Below, piece by piece: positions 26,229 through 35,424 of a stretch of DNA of 64,000 nt (positions are counted from its first letter, which is position 1; each line of letters opens with the position of its first letter). Origin of the DNA: Bacillota bacterium (GTDB lineage: Bacteria > Bacillota > Clostridia > Tissierellales > Sedimentibacteraceae); NCBI GenBank assembly GCA_023386345.1, contig JAEWJT010000017.1:248001-312000 (forward strand), read 5' to 3'. The notes below the pieces were generated by a model. The model saw only the letters and a list, made by a program, of their open reading frames with translations, was not told the DNA's origin and did no database searches. The translations under genes were made by a program, and so were the position numbers.

Positions 26229-27389
26229 ATGATGCTATCTGAACAAATAGCCTCTAATATTGTTAGGGAGGTTAATTCTGTCATTCCATTAAAAATTAAC
26301 ATTATGAATGAAAAGGGTATTATTATAGCAAGCTCAGACAAGCAACGAGTTGGTTCTTTTCATGAGGGAGCTATGCGTATAATAGAAAATCAAATTGATG
26401 AAATCATAGTGCATTATGATGGAGAATTTGACGGTGCAAAGAAGGGTATAAATTATACACTTAAATTGCAGGGCTATATTATTGGAGTTCTTGGAATAAC
26501 TGGAGAATACGAAGAAATTGTAGACAGCGCATTGATAATAAAAAGAATGACAGAGTTGTTAGTGGAAAATACATATTCTGTTGAACAAAAACAATTAAAG
26601 GAAAATATCTGTAACCGTTATTTATCTGAGTGGTTAAGCGGAGAAGCGAAGAATATAACAAATGATTTTGTAAAGCGTGGTAAAATTCTTGGATTTGATA
26701 TTACAATACCAAGGCGTATTCTAGTCTGTAGCCTCTATCATTCTGATCAGAAAGAAAACTTGCAGTCCATGCACGTTATGGAGGGAGCTGAACAGTACCT
26801 AAAGAAACGAGTTACAAATAAAGATCCATTAAATCTTTACTATAAGTCTGGTTCCAGCCTTGTATGTGCTGTAACTGCTATCACTGATGATGCTATTGAA
26901 GCCTTAGCAAAGGAATTAAAGAAGCAGGTAGAAGAAAATTTTTCGGTAAAACTAGCCATTGGAATTGATAGCAGTGTTGAGAATTTTGCCTTTGCTCAAA
27001 CTGCACTAATACGCGCACAAAAGGCTAACAAGGCATGTATGCGAACTCATAAGAGAGATATACGTTTTTATGATGACTTGAATATGGAGGTTTTTACAGA
27101 CGAAATAAGCGAATTATCAAAGCAAGAATTTGTTCATCGTATTTTTAAAGGATTTACTAAAGAAGAAATTCGTAACTCAATGGTATTGCTAGAGACGTTT
27201 TATGATTTAGAGGGCTCTATTCAAAAAGTGTCGGAACGCCTGTTTATCCATAAAAACACTTTGCAAAACAAGCTTAAAAAAATAGCAGAACGCACTGGCT
27301 ATGATCCGAGGTCAATTCGCCATTCATCCCTGTTTTATATTGCAATTTATTTTTATAGAGATATTTATGATAGCATTAAAGAGATATAA
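26229..27389 (+). CDS. cdaR: CdaR family sugar-diacid/glycerate regulator
   Basis: A 386-residue regulator. The N terminus is a sugar-diacid recognition domain (about 1-135; SEQIASNIVREVNSVIPLKIN, here cited as IVREVNSVIPLKIN), the middle is a GGDEF-like CdaR domain, and the C terminus is a PucR-type helix-turn-helix (LETFYDLEGSIQKVSERLFI, HKNTLQNKLKKI). CdaR proteins sense glycerate or diacids and activate uptake and breakdown genes. The GntP permease and glycerate kinase genes follow directly on the same strand and are its probable targets. Confidence 0.9.
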   Translation: MMLSEQIASNIVREVNSVIPLKINIMNEKGIIIASSDKQRVGSFHEGAMRIIENQIDEIIVHYDGEFDGAKKGINYTLKLQGYIIGVLGITGEYEEIVDSALIIKRMTELLVENTYSVEQKQLKENICNRYLSEWLSGEAKNITNDFVKRGKILGFDITIPRRILVCSLYHSDQKENLQSMHVMEGAEQYLKKRVTNKDPLNLYYKSGSSLVCAVTAITDDAIEALAKELKKQVEENFSVKLAIGIDSSVENFAFAQTALIRAQKANKACMRTHKRDIRFYDDLNMEVFTDEISELSKQEFVHRIFKGFTKEEIRNSMVLLETFYDLEGSIQKVSERLFIHKNTLQNKLKKIAERTGYDPRSIRHSSLFYIAIYFYRDIYDSIKEI

Positions 27390-27529
27390 TACCTGCAAAT
27401 ATTTATTGATTGATAGTATAATACAAGAATATATTTTAATGTGATGATAATGGGAAAATGATTACATTTGTTTTTCATAACAATAAATAAATGCAATTTT
27501 TAGTACGTAAAACATTGAAAATATTTTCC

Positions 27530-27557
27530 TTGTCATATAAGATAAAAACATGATAAT
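27530..27557 (+). promoter_or_regulatory. Possible promoter of the GntP permease gene
   Basis: TTGTCA (27530-27535), a 16-base spacer and GATAAT (27552-27557) lie between cdaR and the permease gene, suggesting separate expression of the uptake and kinase genes. One mismatch in each box. Confidence 0.4.
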
Positions 27558-27608
27558 TCTTGGTGGCTTATTATGGATTATCCAATTAAATTTAAGGAGG
27601 CATTTATT

Positions 27609-28976
27609 ATGTCAGGTATACCATTAATTATTGCTTTTGTTATTGCAGTTATTCTTATGATTGTTGCGATTTCAAAGCTAAAAATTCATCCATTCCTTTC
27701 TATTATGACAATTTCGCTTCTGTTTGGAATTGTTGCAGGAATTCCTTTAACAGATATGCCAGGTGTCATAGGAACAGGATTTAGCAATACTTTTAAGAGT
27801 ATTGGTATCGTAATTATTTTAGGTGCACTTATTGGCACCTTGCTTGAAAAAACAGGAGCTGCTCTTAAGATGGCAGACTGTGTTGTTCGAGTTGTTGGTA
27901 AGAAAAATCCAGAGTTAGCGATGTTGATTATGGGATGGATTGTTTCAATACCAGTTTTTTGTGACAGTGGATTTGTAATTCTAAATCCAATTCGTAAAGC
28001 ACTTGTAAAGCGTACAATGAAATCATCTGTAGCTAGTACGATTGCTCTTTCTATGGGACTTTATATCTCACACTGCTTTATTCCTCCGACACCAGGACCA
28101 ATAGCTGCTGCTAATACACTTTATGAGGGACTTGGTCAAGAAACAAATCTTTTACTCGTTATGGGATTTGGTGCTCTTTGTTCTATACTTCCTTTAATTG
28201 CAAGCTATTTCTTTGCAATAATAATTGGTAAGAAAGTAAAGGCAGCTGATGACATAGATAACAACAGCGGAGAAATTGTTCAGACTTATGAAGAACTTGT
28301 TGCAAGCTATGGAAAGCTTCCTAGTGCATTCTTATCTTTTGCTCCTATTATTATTCCTATTTTACTTATGGGACTTTCTTCTGCTTTAGCAATGGCTGGA
28401 AACCCAATAGCAGTAATTACATTCCTTGGTACTCCTATTATCGCTATCGCAGTTGGTGTTATTTTCGGTATAATTCTTTTAGGAAGCCAGAAAAAATTGA
28501 AGGATCTTTATGAAATTACAAATGAAACACTAAAGGTATCAGGACCTATATTATTTATTACAGCTGCTGGTGGAGTTCTTGGTACTGTAATCGCATCTAC
28601 TTCAATGGTAGACTTTATTAAACAAAACTCTGCTACATTGGCTACATTAGGAGTATTCTTCCCATTCTTATTATCTGCTATATTAAAGACAGCTCAAGGA
28701 TCTTCAACAGTTGCATTGACAACAACAGCAGGTATTATTGCACCGATGCTAGCAACAATCGGACTTGGTACTTCTTCGCTTGCAGCATTGACTGTAATAG
28801 CAATTGGGGCGGGAGCTATGACAGTGTCACACGCAAATGATAGTTACTTCTGGGTAGTTACTAACTTCGGTGAAATGAAAGTTGAGGATGGTTATAAAAC
28901 TCAGACATTAGGTACGCTCATCGTGGGGATTGCTTCTATCATTAATGTATATTTAGTTTATTTATTTATTCGTTAA
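27609..28976 (+). CDS. GntP family gluconate/glycerate permease
   Basis: A 455-residue polytopic membrane protein with about 12 hydrophobic segments. The conserved PVFCDSGFVIL (near 110), YISHCFIPPTPGPIAAA (near 150) and the C-terminal AIGAGAMTVSHANDSYFWVV are typical of GntP/GntT proton symporters. Given the glycerate 2-kinase downstream and a CdaR regulator upstream, the substrate is probably glycerate rather than gluconate (inference). The ATG at 27609 has AAGGAGG nine bases before it; an ATG at 27573 lacks one. A GC-rich hairpin separates it from the kinase gene. Confidence 0.9.
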   Translation: MSGIPLIIAFVIAVILMIVAISKLKIHPFLSIMTISLLFGIVAGIPLTDMPGVIGTGFSNTFKSIGIVIILGALIGTLLEKTGAALKMADCVVRVVGKKNPELAMLIMGWIVSIPVFCDSGFVILNPIRKALVKRTMKSSVASTIALSMGLYISHCFIPPTPGPIAAANTLYEGLGQETNLLLVMGFGALCSILPLIASYFFAIIIGKKVKAADDIDNNSGEIVQTYEELVASYGKLPSAFLSFAPIIIPILLMGLSSALAMAGNPIAVITFLGTPIIAIAVGVIFGIILLGSQKKLKDLYEITNETLKVSGPILFITAAGGVLGTVIASTSMVDFIKQNSATLATLGVFFPFLLSAILKTAQGSSTVALTTTAGIIAPMLATIGLGTSSLAALTVIAIGAGAMTVSHANDSYFWVVTNFGEMKVEDGYKTQTLGTLIVGIASIINVYLVYLFIR

Positions 28977-28990
28977 TTAAGAATTTATAA

Positions 28991-29018
28991 GAGCGTCAGA
29001 GCCTTTGCTTTGGCGTTC
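28991..29018 (+). terminator. Hairpin between permease and kinase genes
   Basis: GAGCGTCAGAGC, loop CTTT, GCTTTGGCGTTC: a 12-bp stem with three G-T pairs, then TTTC. The poor U-tract suggests an attenuator or mRNA-processing hairpin rather than a full stop. Confidence 0.55.
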
Positions 29019-29073
29019 TTTCAAAAGAAACATAGAGTGAACACAATTCACTTTTTAGAGAGGAGCTGTTTTT

Positions 29074-30306
29074 TTGAATCTTAGAAATGATGCACAACAA
29101 ATTATTGACGCAGCGATTAAGGCAGCGCTTCCAGATAATGCAGTAAAAAAGGCTTTGGAGGGACATGAATTTTCAAATGGTAGGCTGCTTCTTATTGCAA
29201 TTGGTAAGGCTGCTTGGTCTATGGCAAAAGCTGCTTGTGATATGCTCGGTGACAAAATTGATGATGGCGTAGTTATTACAAAGTATGAGCATTCAAAAGG
29301 AAATTTGCCTAATGTCCGTATCTTTGAAGCAGGACATCCAATTCCAGATGCGAATTCATTTATTGCTACTGAGCAAGCAATTAGTCTTGTACAAGGACTA
29401 AGCGCTGAGGACACTGTATTATTTTTAATCTCTGGCGGAGGCTCAGCACTATTTGAAAAACCTTTGATTTCAGATGAGATGCTTGAGAGCTTAACCAAGC
29501 AATTACTTGCCAGTGGTGCTAATATTGTTGAGATGAACACAATAAGAAAACGACTATCTGCTGTAAAAGGCGGTAAATTCGCAAAGCTATGCGAGCCAGC
29601 GAAAGTGTTTTCTGTAGTATTATCAGACATTATTGGCGATCCATTAGATATGATTGCTTCAGGGCCAGCATATCCAGACAATTCCACATCAGAACAGGCT
29701 AAGGAAATATTTCTTAGGTACGGAATTACATTTACAAAGGATATTGAGAAATTATTAAACATAGAACCGCCACACGAGCTTAATAATGTTACAACGCAGA
29801 TTACTGGAAGTGTTACGCAGCTTTGTGAGGCTGCAAAGATAAAATGTATAGAGCTTGGCTATGAGCCGATTATTCTGACAAGCAGCCTTAGCTGTGAAGC
29901 AAGAGAGGCAGGAAACTTCCTCGCTTCTATAGCTCAGCATTATAACAATTCAGATAAATCACTTGCATTTATTGCTGGAGGGGAAACTGTGGTTCGCCTA
30001 AAAGGAAATGGTCTTGGAGGCAGAAACCAAGAATTAGCATTATCCTCTGCTACAGGAATTGCAAATCTTAAAGATATTGCGATATTTTCCATAGGCTCGG
30101 ATGGAACAGATGGTCCTACTGATGCTGCTGGAGGATATGTTGATAATAACACTCAAAAATTGCTTTTAGATAAGGGAATATCAATATTCCAATATTTGGA
30201 AAACAATAATTCGTATTATGCCCTAAAAGCCTGTACTGGATTAGTTAAGACAGGTCCTACTGGAACAAATGTAAATGATTTATCAGTGTTGCTGATTAAA
30301 AGATAA
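29074..30306 (+). CDS. Glycerate 2-kinase (type II, MOFRL family)
   Basis: A 410-residue kinase of the GckA/TtuD (DUF4147 plus MOFRL) family, phosphorylating D-glycerate at C2 to feed glycolysis. Visible motifs are LIAIGKAAWSMA (near 47), AGHPIPDANS (near 88), LISGGGSALFE (near 117) and the MOFRL part GLGGRNQELALS and SDGTDGPTDAAGG (near 345). It starts at TTG (29074) with GAGAGGAGC upstream. With CdaR and GntP it makes a complete sense-uptake-phosphorylate unit for glycerate. Confidence 0.92.
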   Translation: MNLRNDAQQIIDAAIKAALPDNAVKKALEGHEFSNGRLLLIAIGKAAWSMAKAACDMLGDKIDDGVVITKYEHSKGNLPNVRIFEAGHPIPDANSFIATEQAISLVQGLSAEDTVLFLISGGGSALFEKPLISDEMLESLTKQLLASGANIVEMNTIRKRLSAVKGGKFAKLCEPAKVFSVVLSDIIGDPLDMIASGPAYPDNSTSEQAKEIFLRYGITFTKDIEKLLNIEPPHELNNVTTQITGSVTQLCEAAKIKCIELGYEPIILTSSLSCEAREAGNFLASIAQHYNNSDKSLAFIAGGETVVRLKGNGLGGRNQELALSSATGIANLKDIAIFSIGSDGTDGPTDAAGGYVDNNTQKLLLDKGISIFQYLENNNSYYALKACTGLVKTGPTGTNVNDLSVLLIKR

Positions 30307-30363
30307 TTATATAACAAAAAACATATATTTAGTTTGTAATATATGTTTTTTTGTTATATAATT
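30305..30363. terminator. Long AT-rich terminator after glycerate kinase
   Basis: AATTATATAAC...CATATATT on the left pairs with AATATATG...GTTATATAATT on the right, about 25 bp with one bulge in the A/T run. It contains an internal T7 tract. It overlaps the kinase stop codon. Confidence 0.75.
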
Positions 30364-30402
30364 ACCTATAACAAATAAAACCACGGAGGTAATGGATAAA
30401 GA

Positions 30403-32385
30403 ATGGAAAGATTGCAGTTAAAAGATTTTTTAAATTACAAATTTATTTCAGGATTTGAAATGTCGCCAGATAAGAAAAAGGCGGGTTTTGTAGTAAGTAC
30501 AGCAGACTATGACAACAATGCTTATAAATCAAATATCTGGCTGATGGATACAAATACTAAAAAGTATTCAAAGCTTACTTCTCTTAATAAGGAGAGAGGC
30601 TTCTTGTGGCTAGATAATGAAACAATGATATTCTCATCATTAAGAGATGATAGTCTTAAGGCTAAAACAGAAGCTGGGGAGGCTTGGACTGTTTACTATT
30701 CTATAAATATAAACGGTGGTGAAGCTGAAGAATTCATGAGAATTCCTATGAATGTAAATGAAATTAAACCGATAGATTCAGATAATTTTGTCATTACAGC
30801 ACAATTTGACAACAATCTTATCGATTTACACGGACTTACAGGAGAGGAAAGAGAGAAGGCTGCTGCTAAGATAAAAGAAAATAAAGATTATGAGGTTTTA
30901 GACGAGATACCTTTCTGGAGCAATGGCGGCGGATTTACAAACAAAAAGAGAAACAGACTATACATATTTAATAAAACAACTCAGAAATTAAACCCTGTAA
31001 CAGATGAATTTACTGATGTAAATATGTTCAAATATAAAGATGGAAATATACTTTATGTAGCTAACAGATTTACTGATAAATTTGATTTGTTTGATAGCAT
31101 GAATATTTATAACATAAATGAAAATAAAAACACTGTACTCATCCCACAAGAAAAATATTCAATTGGATATATAGATTTTATAGGAGATAAAATAATCCTA
31201 AACTTATCTGATATGAAGAAAATAGGACTAAATCAAAATAAAGATATCTATCTATTTGAAAATGGAGAATTGAAGCTTGTTACAAAGCACGACACAGGCT
31301 TTGGAAGCTCTGTTGGATCTGACTGCAGATATGGCGGCGGCAAGGGAGTGAGAATAGTAGGAGACCATATGTACTTTACATCTACTCTTGGAAAAAGCTC
31401 ATTTGTAAATAAGCTGTCACTTAACGGAGATTTAGCGATACTTTCTAAAGATATGGGTTCAATAGACTGCTTTGATGTAAATGGTGACGAGATATTATTT
31501 GTTGGATTAAGAGAATCAAGACTTCAAGAAATTTATAGCCTTGCAGGAGAAACAGAAACTAGATTAACAGATTTTAATGAGGATATTTATACTAACAAAT
31601 CAATTTCTAAACCTGAATATATGCTGTTTTTAAACGATGAAGGAATGGAACTGGATGGGTTTGTTATAAAGCCTGTAGACTATGATGAAACTAAGAAATA
31701 TCCTGCTATATTAGACATTCACGGAGGACCTAAAACTGTTTACGGGGAAGTGTTCTATCATGAAATGCAAGTATGGGCTAATATGGGATACTTCGTATTT
31801 TTCTGCAATCCTCGAGGAGGAGATGGAAAAGGCGATGAATTCTCTGATATTAGAGGTAAATATGGAACTATTGACTATGATGATTTGATGAAATTTACTG
31901 ATTTAGTATTGGAGAAATATCCTCAGATTGATGATAAGCGTGTTGGAGTTACCGGAGGGTCATATGGCGGATTTATGACAAACTGGATAATTGGTCATAC
32001 TGACAGATTTAGATGTGCTGCTTCACAAAGAAGTATTTCTAACTGGATTTCAAAATTCGGAACTACTGATATAGGATACTACTTCAACTCTGATCAAAAC
32101 GCATCAACTCCTTGGGAAAATCATGATAAGATGTGGTGGCATTCACCGCTTAAATATGCTGATAAAGCCAAGACTCCTACATTGTTTATACATTCTGAGG
32201 AAGATTATCGCTGCTGGCTTGCAGAAGGCTTACAGATGTTTACAGCATTAAAATATCATGGAGTAGAATCAAGACTTTGCATGTTTAGAGGAGAAAATCA
32301 CGAGCTTTCAAGAAGTGGTAAGCCTAAGCACAGAGTAAGAAGACTTGAAGAAATAACAAATTGGTTTGAAAAATATTTAAAATAA
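30403..32385 (+). CDS. S9 family prolyl oligopeptidase / acylaminoacyl peptidase
   Basis: A 660-residue cytosolic serine peptidase. The N-terminal half is a predicted beta-propeller, and the C-terminal alpha/beta-hydrolase holds the nucleophile in GGSYGGFMTNW (near 520), the Asp in HSEEDYRC (near 598) and the His in GENHELSR (near 632). The order Ser-Asp-His is diagnostic of S9. It would cleave short peptides. The ATG lies 12 bases after GGAGG; a 9-codon out-of-frame ATG reading (30392) overlaps the start. It is 12 bases upstream of the amidohydrolase gene, so co-translated in peptide use. Confidence 0.9.
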   Translation: MERLQLKDFLNYKFISGFEMSPDKKKAGFVVSTADYDNNAYKSNIWLMDTNTKKYSKLTSLNKERGFLWLDNETMIFSSLRDDSLKAKTEAGEAWTVYYSININGGEAEEFMRIPMNVNEIKPIDSDNFVITAQFDNNLIDLHGLTGEEREKAAAKIKENKDYEVLDEIPFWSNGGGFTNKKRNRLYIFNKTTQKLNPVTDEFTDVNMFKYKDGNILYVANRFTDKFDLFDSMNIYNINENKNTVLIPQEKYSIGYIDFIGDKIILNLSDMKKIGLNQNKDIYLFENGELKLVTKHDTGFGSSVGSDCRYGGGKGVRIVGDHMYFTSTLGKSSFVNKLSLNGDLAILSKDMGSIDCFDVNGDEILFVGLRESRLQEIYSLAGETETRLTDFNEDIYTNKSISKPEYMLFLNDEGMELDGFVIKPVDYDETKKYPAILDIHGGPKTVYGEVFYHEMQVWANMGYFVFFCNPRGGDGKGDEFSDIRGKYGTIDYDDLMKFTDLVLEKYPQIDDKRVGVTGGSYGGFMTNWIIGHTDRFRCAASQRSISNWISKFGTTDIGYYFNSDQNASTPWENHDKMWWHSPLKYADKAKTPTLFIHSEEDYRCWLAEGLQMFTALKYHGVESRLCMFRGENHELSRSGKPKHRVRRLEEITNWFEKYLK

Positions 32386-32397
32386 ACGGAGGCAAAA

Positions 32398-33558
32398 ATG
32401 ATAGCAATAAAATGCGGAAAACTTAACACAATAACAAATGGTATAATTGAAAATGCTGTTCTTCTTATTGAAGATGGAAAGATTAAGGACTTTGGAACTA
32501 ATGTGCAAATACCTTCTAATGCACAAGTATATGATGCGACAAATCACTATGTAATGCCAGGATTAATTGATGCTCATACTCATATTTCAACATTTAGTGA
32601 GCCTACTACAAGATTTGGTATGATAGATGGGAACGAAATGTCAAATCCGATAACTCCATTTATAAGAGCGATAGATGCTTTAAATCCTTATGATTTTGCT
32701 ATAAAAAAGGTTAGAAATGCAGGATTTACTACAGTTTGTACTCTTCCAGGCTCGGCTAATATAATAGGAGGAACAGGAATAGTATTCAAGCTAAGAGGAC
32801 ATACTGCTGAAGAAATGATGATACCAGGTACTGAGCAGATGAAAATGGCCCTTGGCGAAAACCCAAGAGGAGTTTATGGACATGAGAAAAAACTTCCTAT
32901 GACAAGAATGGGAGTAGCTGGACTTTGGAGACAAACTCTTGCTGAGGCAAAGGAATATTCTGATAAACTAAAAGAAGCAGAAACTGATCCAACTAAAGCT
33001 CCTAAGCTTGATTTTAAACTTCAATCACTTGTTAAGGTAATTAGAGGCGAGATGAAAGTTCGTATACACTGCCACCGTTCAGATGATATAATGACAGCTA
33101 TAAGAGTTGCTGAGGAATTTAATCTTGACTATTCACTAGAGCATGCTACAGAGGGCTATAAAATAGCCGATGTGTTGGGAGCTAAAAAGGCAACTTGCGT
33201 AGTAGGACCTCTACTTATGGACCCTGCAAAGCAAGAATTGCACGAAGTTAGTGAAGAAACTGCCGGTATACTTTGTATGGCGGGAGCTAATGTTTGCTTA
33301 ACAGCTGATACAGGCTCAGGCACAGCATGGTTGCCAGGCAATATAGGTATAATAATCAGAAATGGCTTAAGCGAAGATGACGCATTTAAGTCAGTTACAA
33401 TAAATCCTGCTAAGCTTTTAGGCGTTGAAAATAGAGTTGGTTCTATAGAAATAGGCAAGGATGCAGATATAGCAATATTCGACGGACATCCTTTCAGCTC
33501 TATGACACTATGCAGATTTAACATGATAGACGGAGTTGTTTATAAAAATACTTTATAA
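32398..33558 (+). CDS. Metal-dependent amidohydrolase
   Basis: A 386-residue amidohydrolase-superfamily protein, imidazolonepropionase/Xaa-Pro dipeptidase-like subgroup. The metal motif DAHTHIST lies near residue 58, further ligands are in IHCHRSDD (near 222) and LEHATEGY (near 245), and the final Asp is in TADTGSGTAW. The C-terminal IGKDADIAIFDGHPF closes the composite beta domain. The substrate is probably a cyclic amide or peptide. Its tight coupling with the S9 peptidase supports peptide or amino-acid breakdown. Confidence 0.85.
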   Translation: MIAIKCGKLNTITNGIIENAVLLIEDGKIKDFGTNVQIPSNAQVYDATNHYVMPGLIDAHTHISTFSEPTTRFGMIDGNEMSNPITPFIRAIDALNPYDFAIKKVRNAGFTTVCTLPGSANIIGGTGIVFKLRGHTAEEMMIPGTEQMKMALGENPRGVYGHEKKLPMTRMGVAGLWRQTLAEAKEYSDKLKEAETDPTKAPKLDFKLQSLVKVIRGEMKVRIHCHRSDDIMTAIRVAEEFNLDYSLEHATEGYKIADVLGAKKATCVVGPLLMDPAKQELHEVSEETAGILCMAGANVCLTADTGSGTAWLPGNIGIIIRNGLSEDDAFKSVTINPAKLLGVENRVGSIEIGKDADIAIFDGHPFSSMTLCRFNMIDGVVYKNTL

Positions 33559-33586
33559 TAAAATAGCTTATCTTTAGAATAAAGAT

Positions 33587-33627
33587 AAAAAACGCAGATT
33601 TAAAGTGTTCCTAAATCTGCGTTTTTT
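33587..33627. terminator. Bidirectional terminator between convergent genes
   Basis: AAAAAACGCAGATTTA (33587-33602) pairs with TAAATCTGCGTTTTTT (33612-33627), a 16-bp perfect stem with U-tracts in both directions. It separates the amidohydrolase and GGDEF genes. Confidence 0.92.
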
Positions 33628-33660
33628 TATATATTAAACATAAGGTACAGGCATTAAAAT

Positions 33661-34554
33661 TTATTTAGATATAGAGTGTTTGCTTTTTTTCATTTCATAA
33701 AGCTTTGAATCTACTTCTTTTAATATTGCTTCATGGCTTTGCATGTTTTCAAATTCATCTACTGTGTATGTTCCTATGCTGCAAGTTAAATCGATATTAT
33801 TTTTTAAATACTCGAAACCTTGCTGTTTTATCTTTAATACTATTTTTTCTGCCATACTTTTAGCATCGTCTTTATCTACATTAGGCATACAAATTAAAAA
33901 CTCATCTCCACCATAGCGAGCAATCCAGCCTTTAGTATGCTGTATTTCTTTTTTTATTTCCTTCACAAATTCACACAGGATATAATCTCCAGCACTATGG
34001 CCATAGGAATCATTGATATTTTTAAATGAGTCCAAATCAGCAAATAGCACTGATAATGGGGCTTTGTTTGAATAGCATTTCATTATCTCGGTTGGTAAAA
34101 CCTTATTAATATATCTTCTATTATATGCACCAGTTAAATCGTCTGTAATTGCAAGGTTGTGTAAATTGTATAAAATATCTTTAAAACAGCTTAGATTAAT
34201 CTGGTCGTTAAGATTATTATTGTTTATAAATAATTGGCTAGATTCTAATTTGCTTGTTAAATTTAATACACATTCCATTATCAATGTTTTATTTTCTATA
34301 GAAGTTGGAACTAGAATAAAAAGTAATAAATCATTGCCATCAGTTTCAGGCAAATATATCGAATTATCTATGTTTATAGAACGCTTATATTCATTTTTTC
34401 TATCATTATAATTAAATTTTGGAATGTTATAATCAAAGTTGTCAGAGTATTTTTCAAAACAAAGATTTTCTTGCTGAACATCTATCAATCTTATACAATC
34501 GAAAATTTTATCCATATTCATCGTTTTGATTGATTCCATAGAAACAAATTGCAT
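33661..34554 (-). CDS. GGDEF diguanylate cyclase
   Basis: A 297-residue protein with a non-membrane N-terminal region (about 1-135, of unknown fold) and a GGDEF domain (about 140-297). Visible are DDLTGAYNRRY, LFADLDSFKNIND, GHSAGD and the intact active site RYGGDEF near residue 224. No RxxD inhibitory site precedes it, so product inhibition through that site is not expected. It should make cyclic di-GMP in the cytosol. AAGGGG lies six bases before the ATG. It is monocistronic. Confidence 0.9.
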   Translation of the reverse strand: MQFVSMESIKTMNMDKIFDCIRLIDVQQENLCFEKYSDNFDYNIPKFNYNDRKNEYKRSINIDNSIYLPETDGNDLLLFILVPTSIENKTLIMECVLNLTSKLESSQLFINNNNLNDQINLSCFKDILYNLHNLAITDDLTGAYNRRYINKVLPTEIMKCYSNKAPLSVLFADLDSFKNINDSYGHSAGDYILCEFVKEIKKEIQHTKGWIARYGGDEFLICMPNVDKDDAKSMAEKIVLKIKQQGFEYLKNNIDLTCSIGTYTVDEFENMQSHEAILKEVDSKLYEMKKSKHSISK

Positions 34555-34862
34555 AATAACCCCTTATTGCATTTAAACTATTAGCTTAGATATTGTGCAT
34601 AGATATGTAAATGCCTTTTAAGTAAAATATAGTATTTTTACGTATAAAATTTAATTTATTACATAAAATGACAATATAATTATATACTATTAGACAATAA
34701 AAATCAATAGCTAATAGATTATTTTTGAAACTAATAGCTTTGTATAGAATTATATCAATGCTAATTTATAGTTAAAACTCTATAAAACATTATAATTAGC
34801 TTTATAATTGAGTTTTATACATTAAATTAAATATTAACATAAAAAGGAGGAAGGCAAAGGAA
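34555..34862. other. AT-rich intergenic region with one hairpin
   Basis: About 300 bases between the divergent GGDEF gene and the micro-ORF. An inverted repeat at 34774-34816 (AAAACTC-TATAAA with TTTATA-att-GAGTTTT) could form a hairpin just upstream of the micro-ORF. A strong GGAGG is at 34846-34850. Nothing else recognisable. Confidence 0.4.
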
Positions 34863-34964
34863 ATGAAAAATAATGAAAGGATAAGTACCAGCACAATTCA
34901 AAGATGTTTAGTTTATCTTGAAAAAAGAGTGTGGGCTTATTGTGTAATAGGTGCATGGGAATAA
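34863..34964 (+). CDS. Candidate 33-residue micro-ORF upstream of the XRE gene
   Basis: ATG at 34863 is preceded by GGAGGAAGGCAAAGGAA and opens a 33-codon frame beginning MKNNERISTS and ending VIGAWE. Its stop is two bases before the XRE start, so the two would be coupled. The first 24 bases are identical to a segment at 37465 before walK, and a diverged copy lies at 44276-44350. The conserved ER-I...AW pattern across copies suggests a real peptide or a repeat that once encoded one. No family is recognised. Confidence 0.4.
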   Translation: MKNNERISTSTIQRCLVYLEKRVWAYCVIGAWE

Positions 34965-34966
34965 TT

Positions 34967-35302
34967 ATGAAAAAAGAATTAGATATGCAAATAGGACAGC
35001 GTGTGCGTGCAAAACGAGAGGAACAAAAAATGAGCCGTGAAAAGCTTGCAGAATGTATCGATGTATCCCCACAATTTCTAACACAAATTGAACTTGGTAA
35101 AAGGGGCATGTCCTCGGTTACATTGCATAATATTTGCCATGCCCTAAGCTCTTCTGCCGATTATATACTCCTTGGGAAAGATAAAGCAAACGATTTGTCT
35201 AGTTTTTATGAAATACTTTCAAATCTTGACTCAAGATATCTTATATATGCAGAAGATTTGTTAAAAACTTTTGTATTAGCACTTAGTAAAAAGAAGATGT
35301 AA
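34967..35302 (+). CDS. XRE family transcriptional regulator
   Basis: A 111-residue Cro/C1-type repressor. The helix-turn-helix is at about residues 10-65 (IGQRVRAKREEQKMSREKLA, then VSPQFLTQIELGKRGMS). The C-terminal 40 residues are helical and may dimerise. The ATG at 34967 is taken, two bases after the micro-ORF; in-frame starts at 34931 and 34955 would overlap it. No toxin or phage gene is near. Its targets may include the micro-ORF promoter or the subtilase gene opposite. Confidence 0.85.
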   Translation: MKKELDMQIGQRVRAKREEQKMSREKLAECIDVSPQFLTQIELGKRGMSSVTLHNICHALSSSADYILLGKDKANDLSSFYEILSNLDSRYLIYAEDLLKTFVLALSKKKM

Positions 35303-35324
35303 GCGACAAAGATTAGGGAGCAGC

Positions 35325-35385
35325 ATAGCCCCTTCCCTATATTTCAACATTTGAATGTACTTGCTATCCATAGGGCAGGGGTTAT
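35325..35385. other. GC-rich inverted repeat between convergent genes
   Basis: ATAGCCCCTTCCCTAT (35325-35340) pairs with ATAGGGCAGGGGTTAT (35370-35385), 16 positions with two mismatches and a 29-base loop. An alternative shorter pairing AGGGA/TCCCT (from 35314) competes with it. A T-run follows at 35396. It may be a terminator for the XRE gene, but two exclusive structures could also act as a switch. Confidence 0.45.
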
Positions 35386-35424
35386 ACTCATCCCATTTTT
35401 TATATTAAGGTAAACTGTAAACTA

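Noticed and set aside
34863..34970. Known riboswitch (cyclic di-GMP, T-box or similar) before the XRE gene.
   Set aside because: None of the conserved motifs I know for those classes is present, and the copies read better as a diverged repeat or peptide frame.
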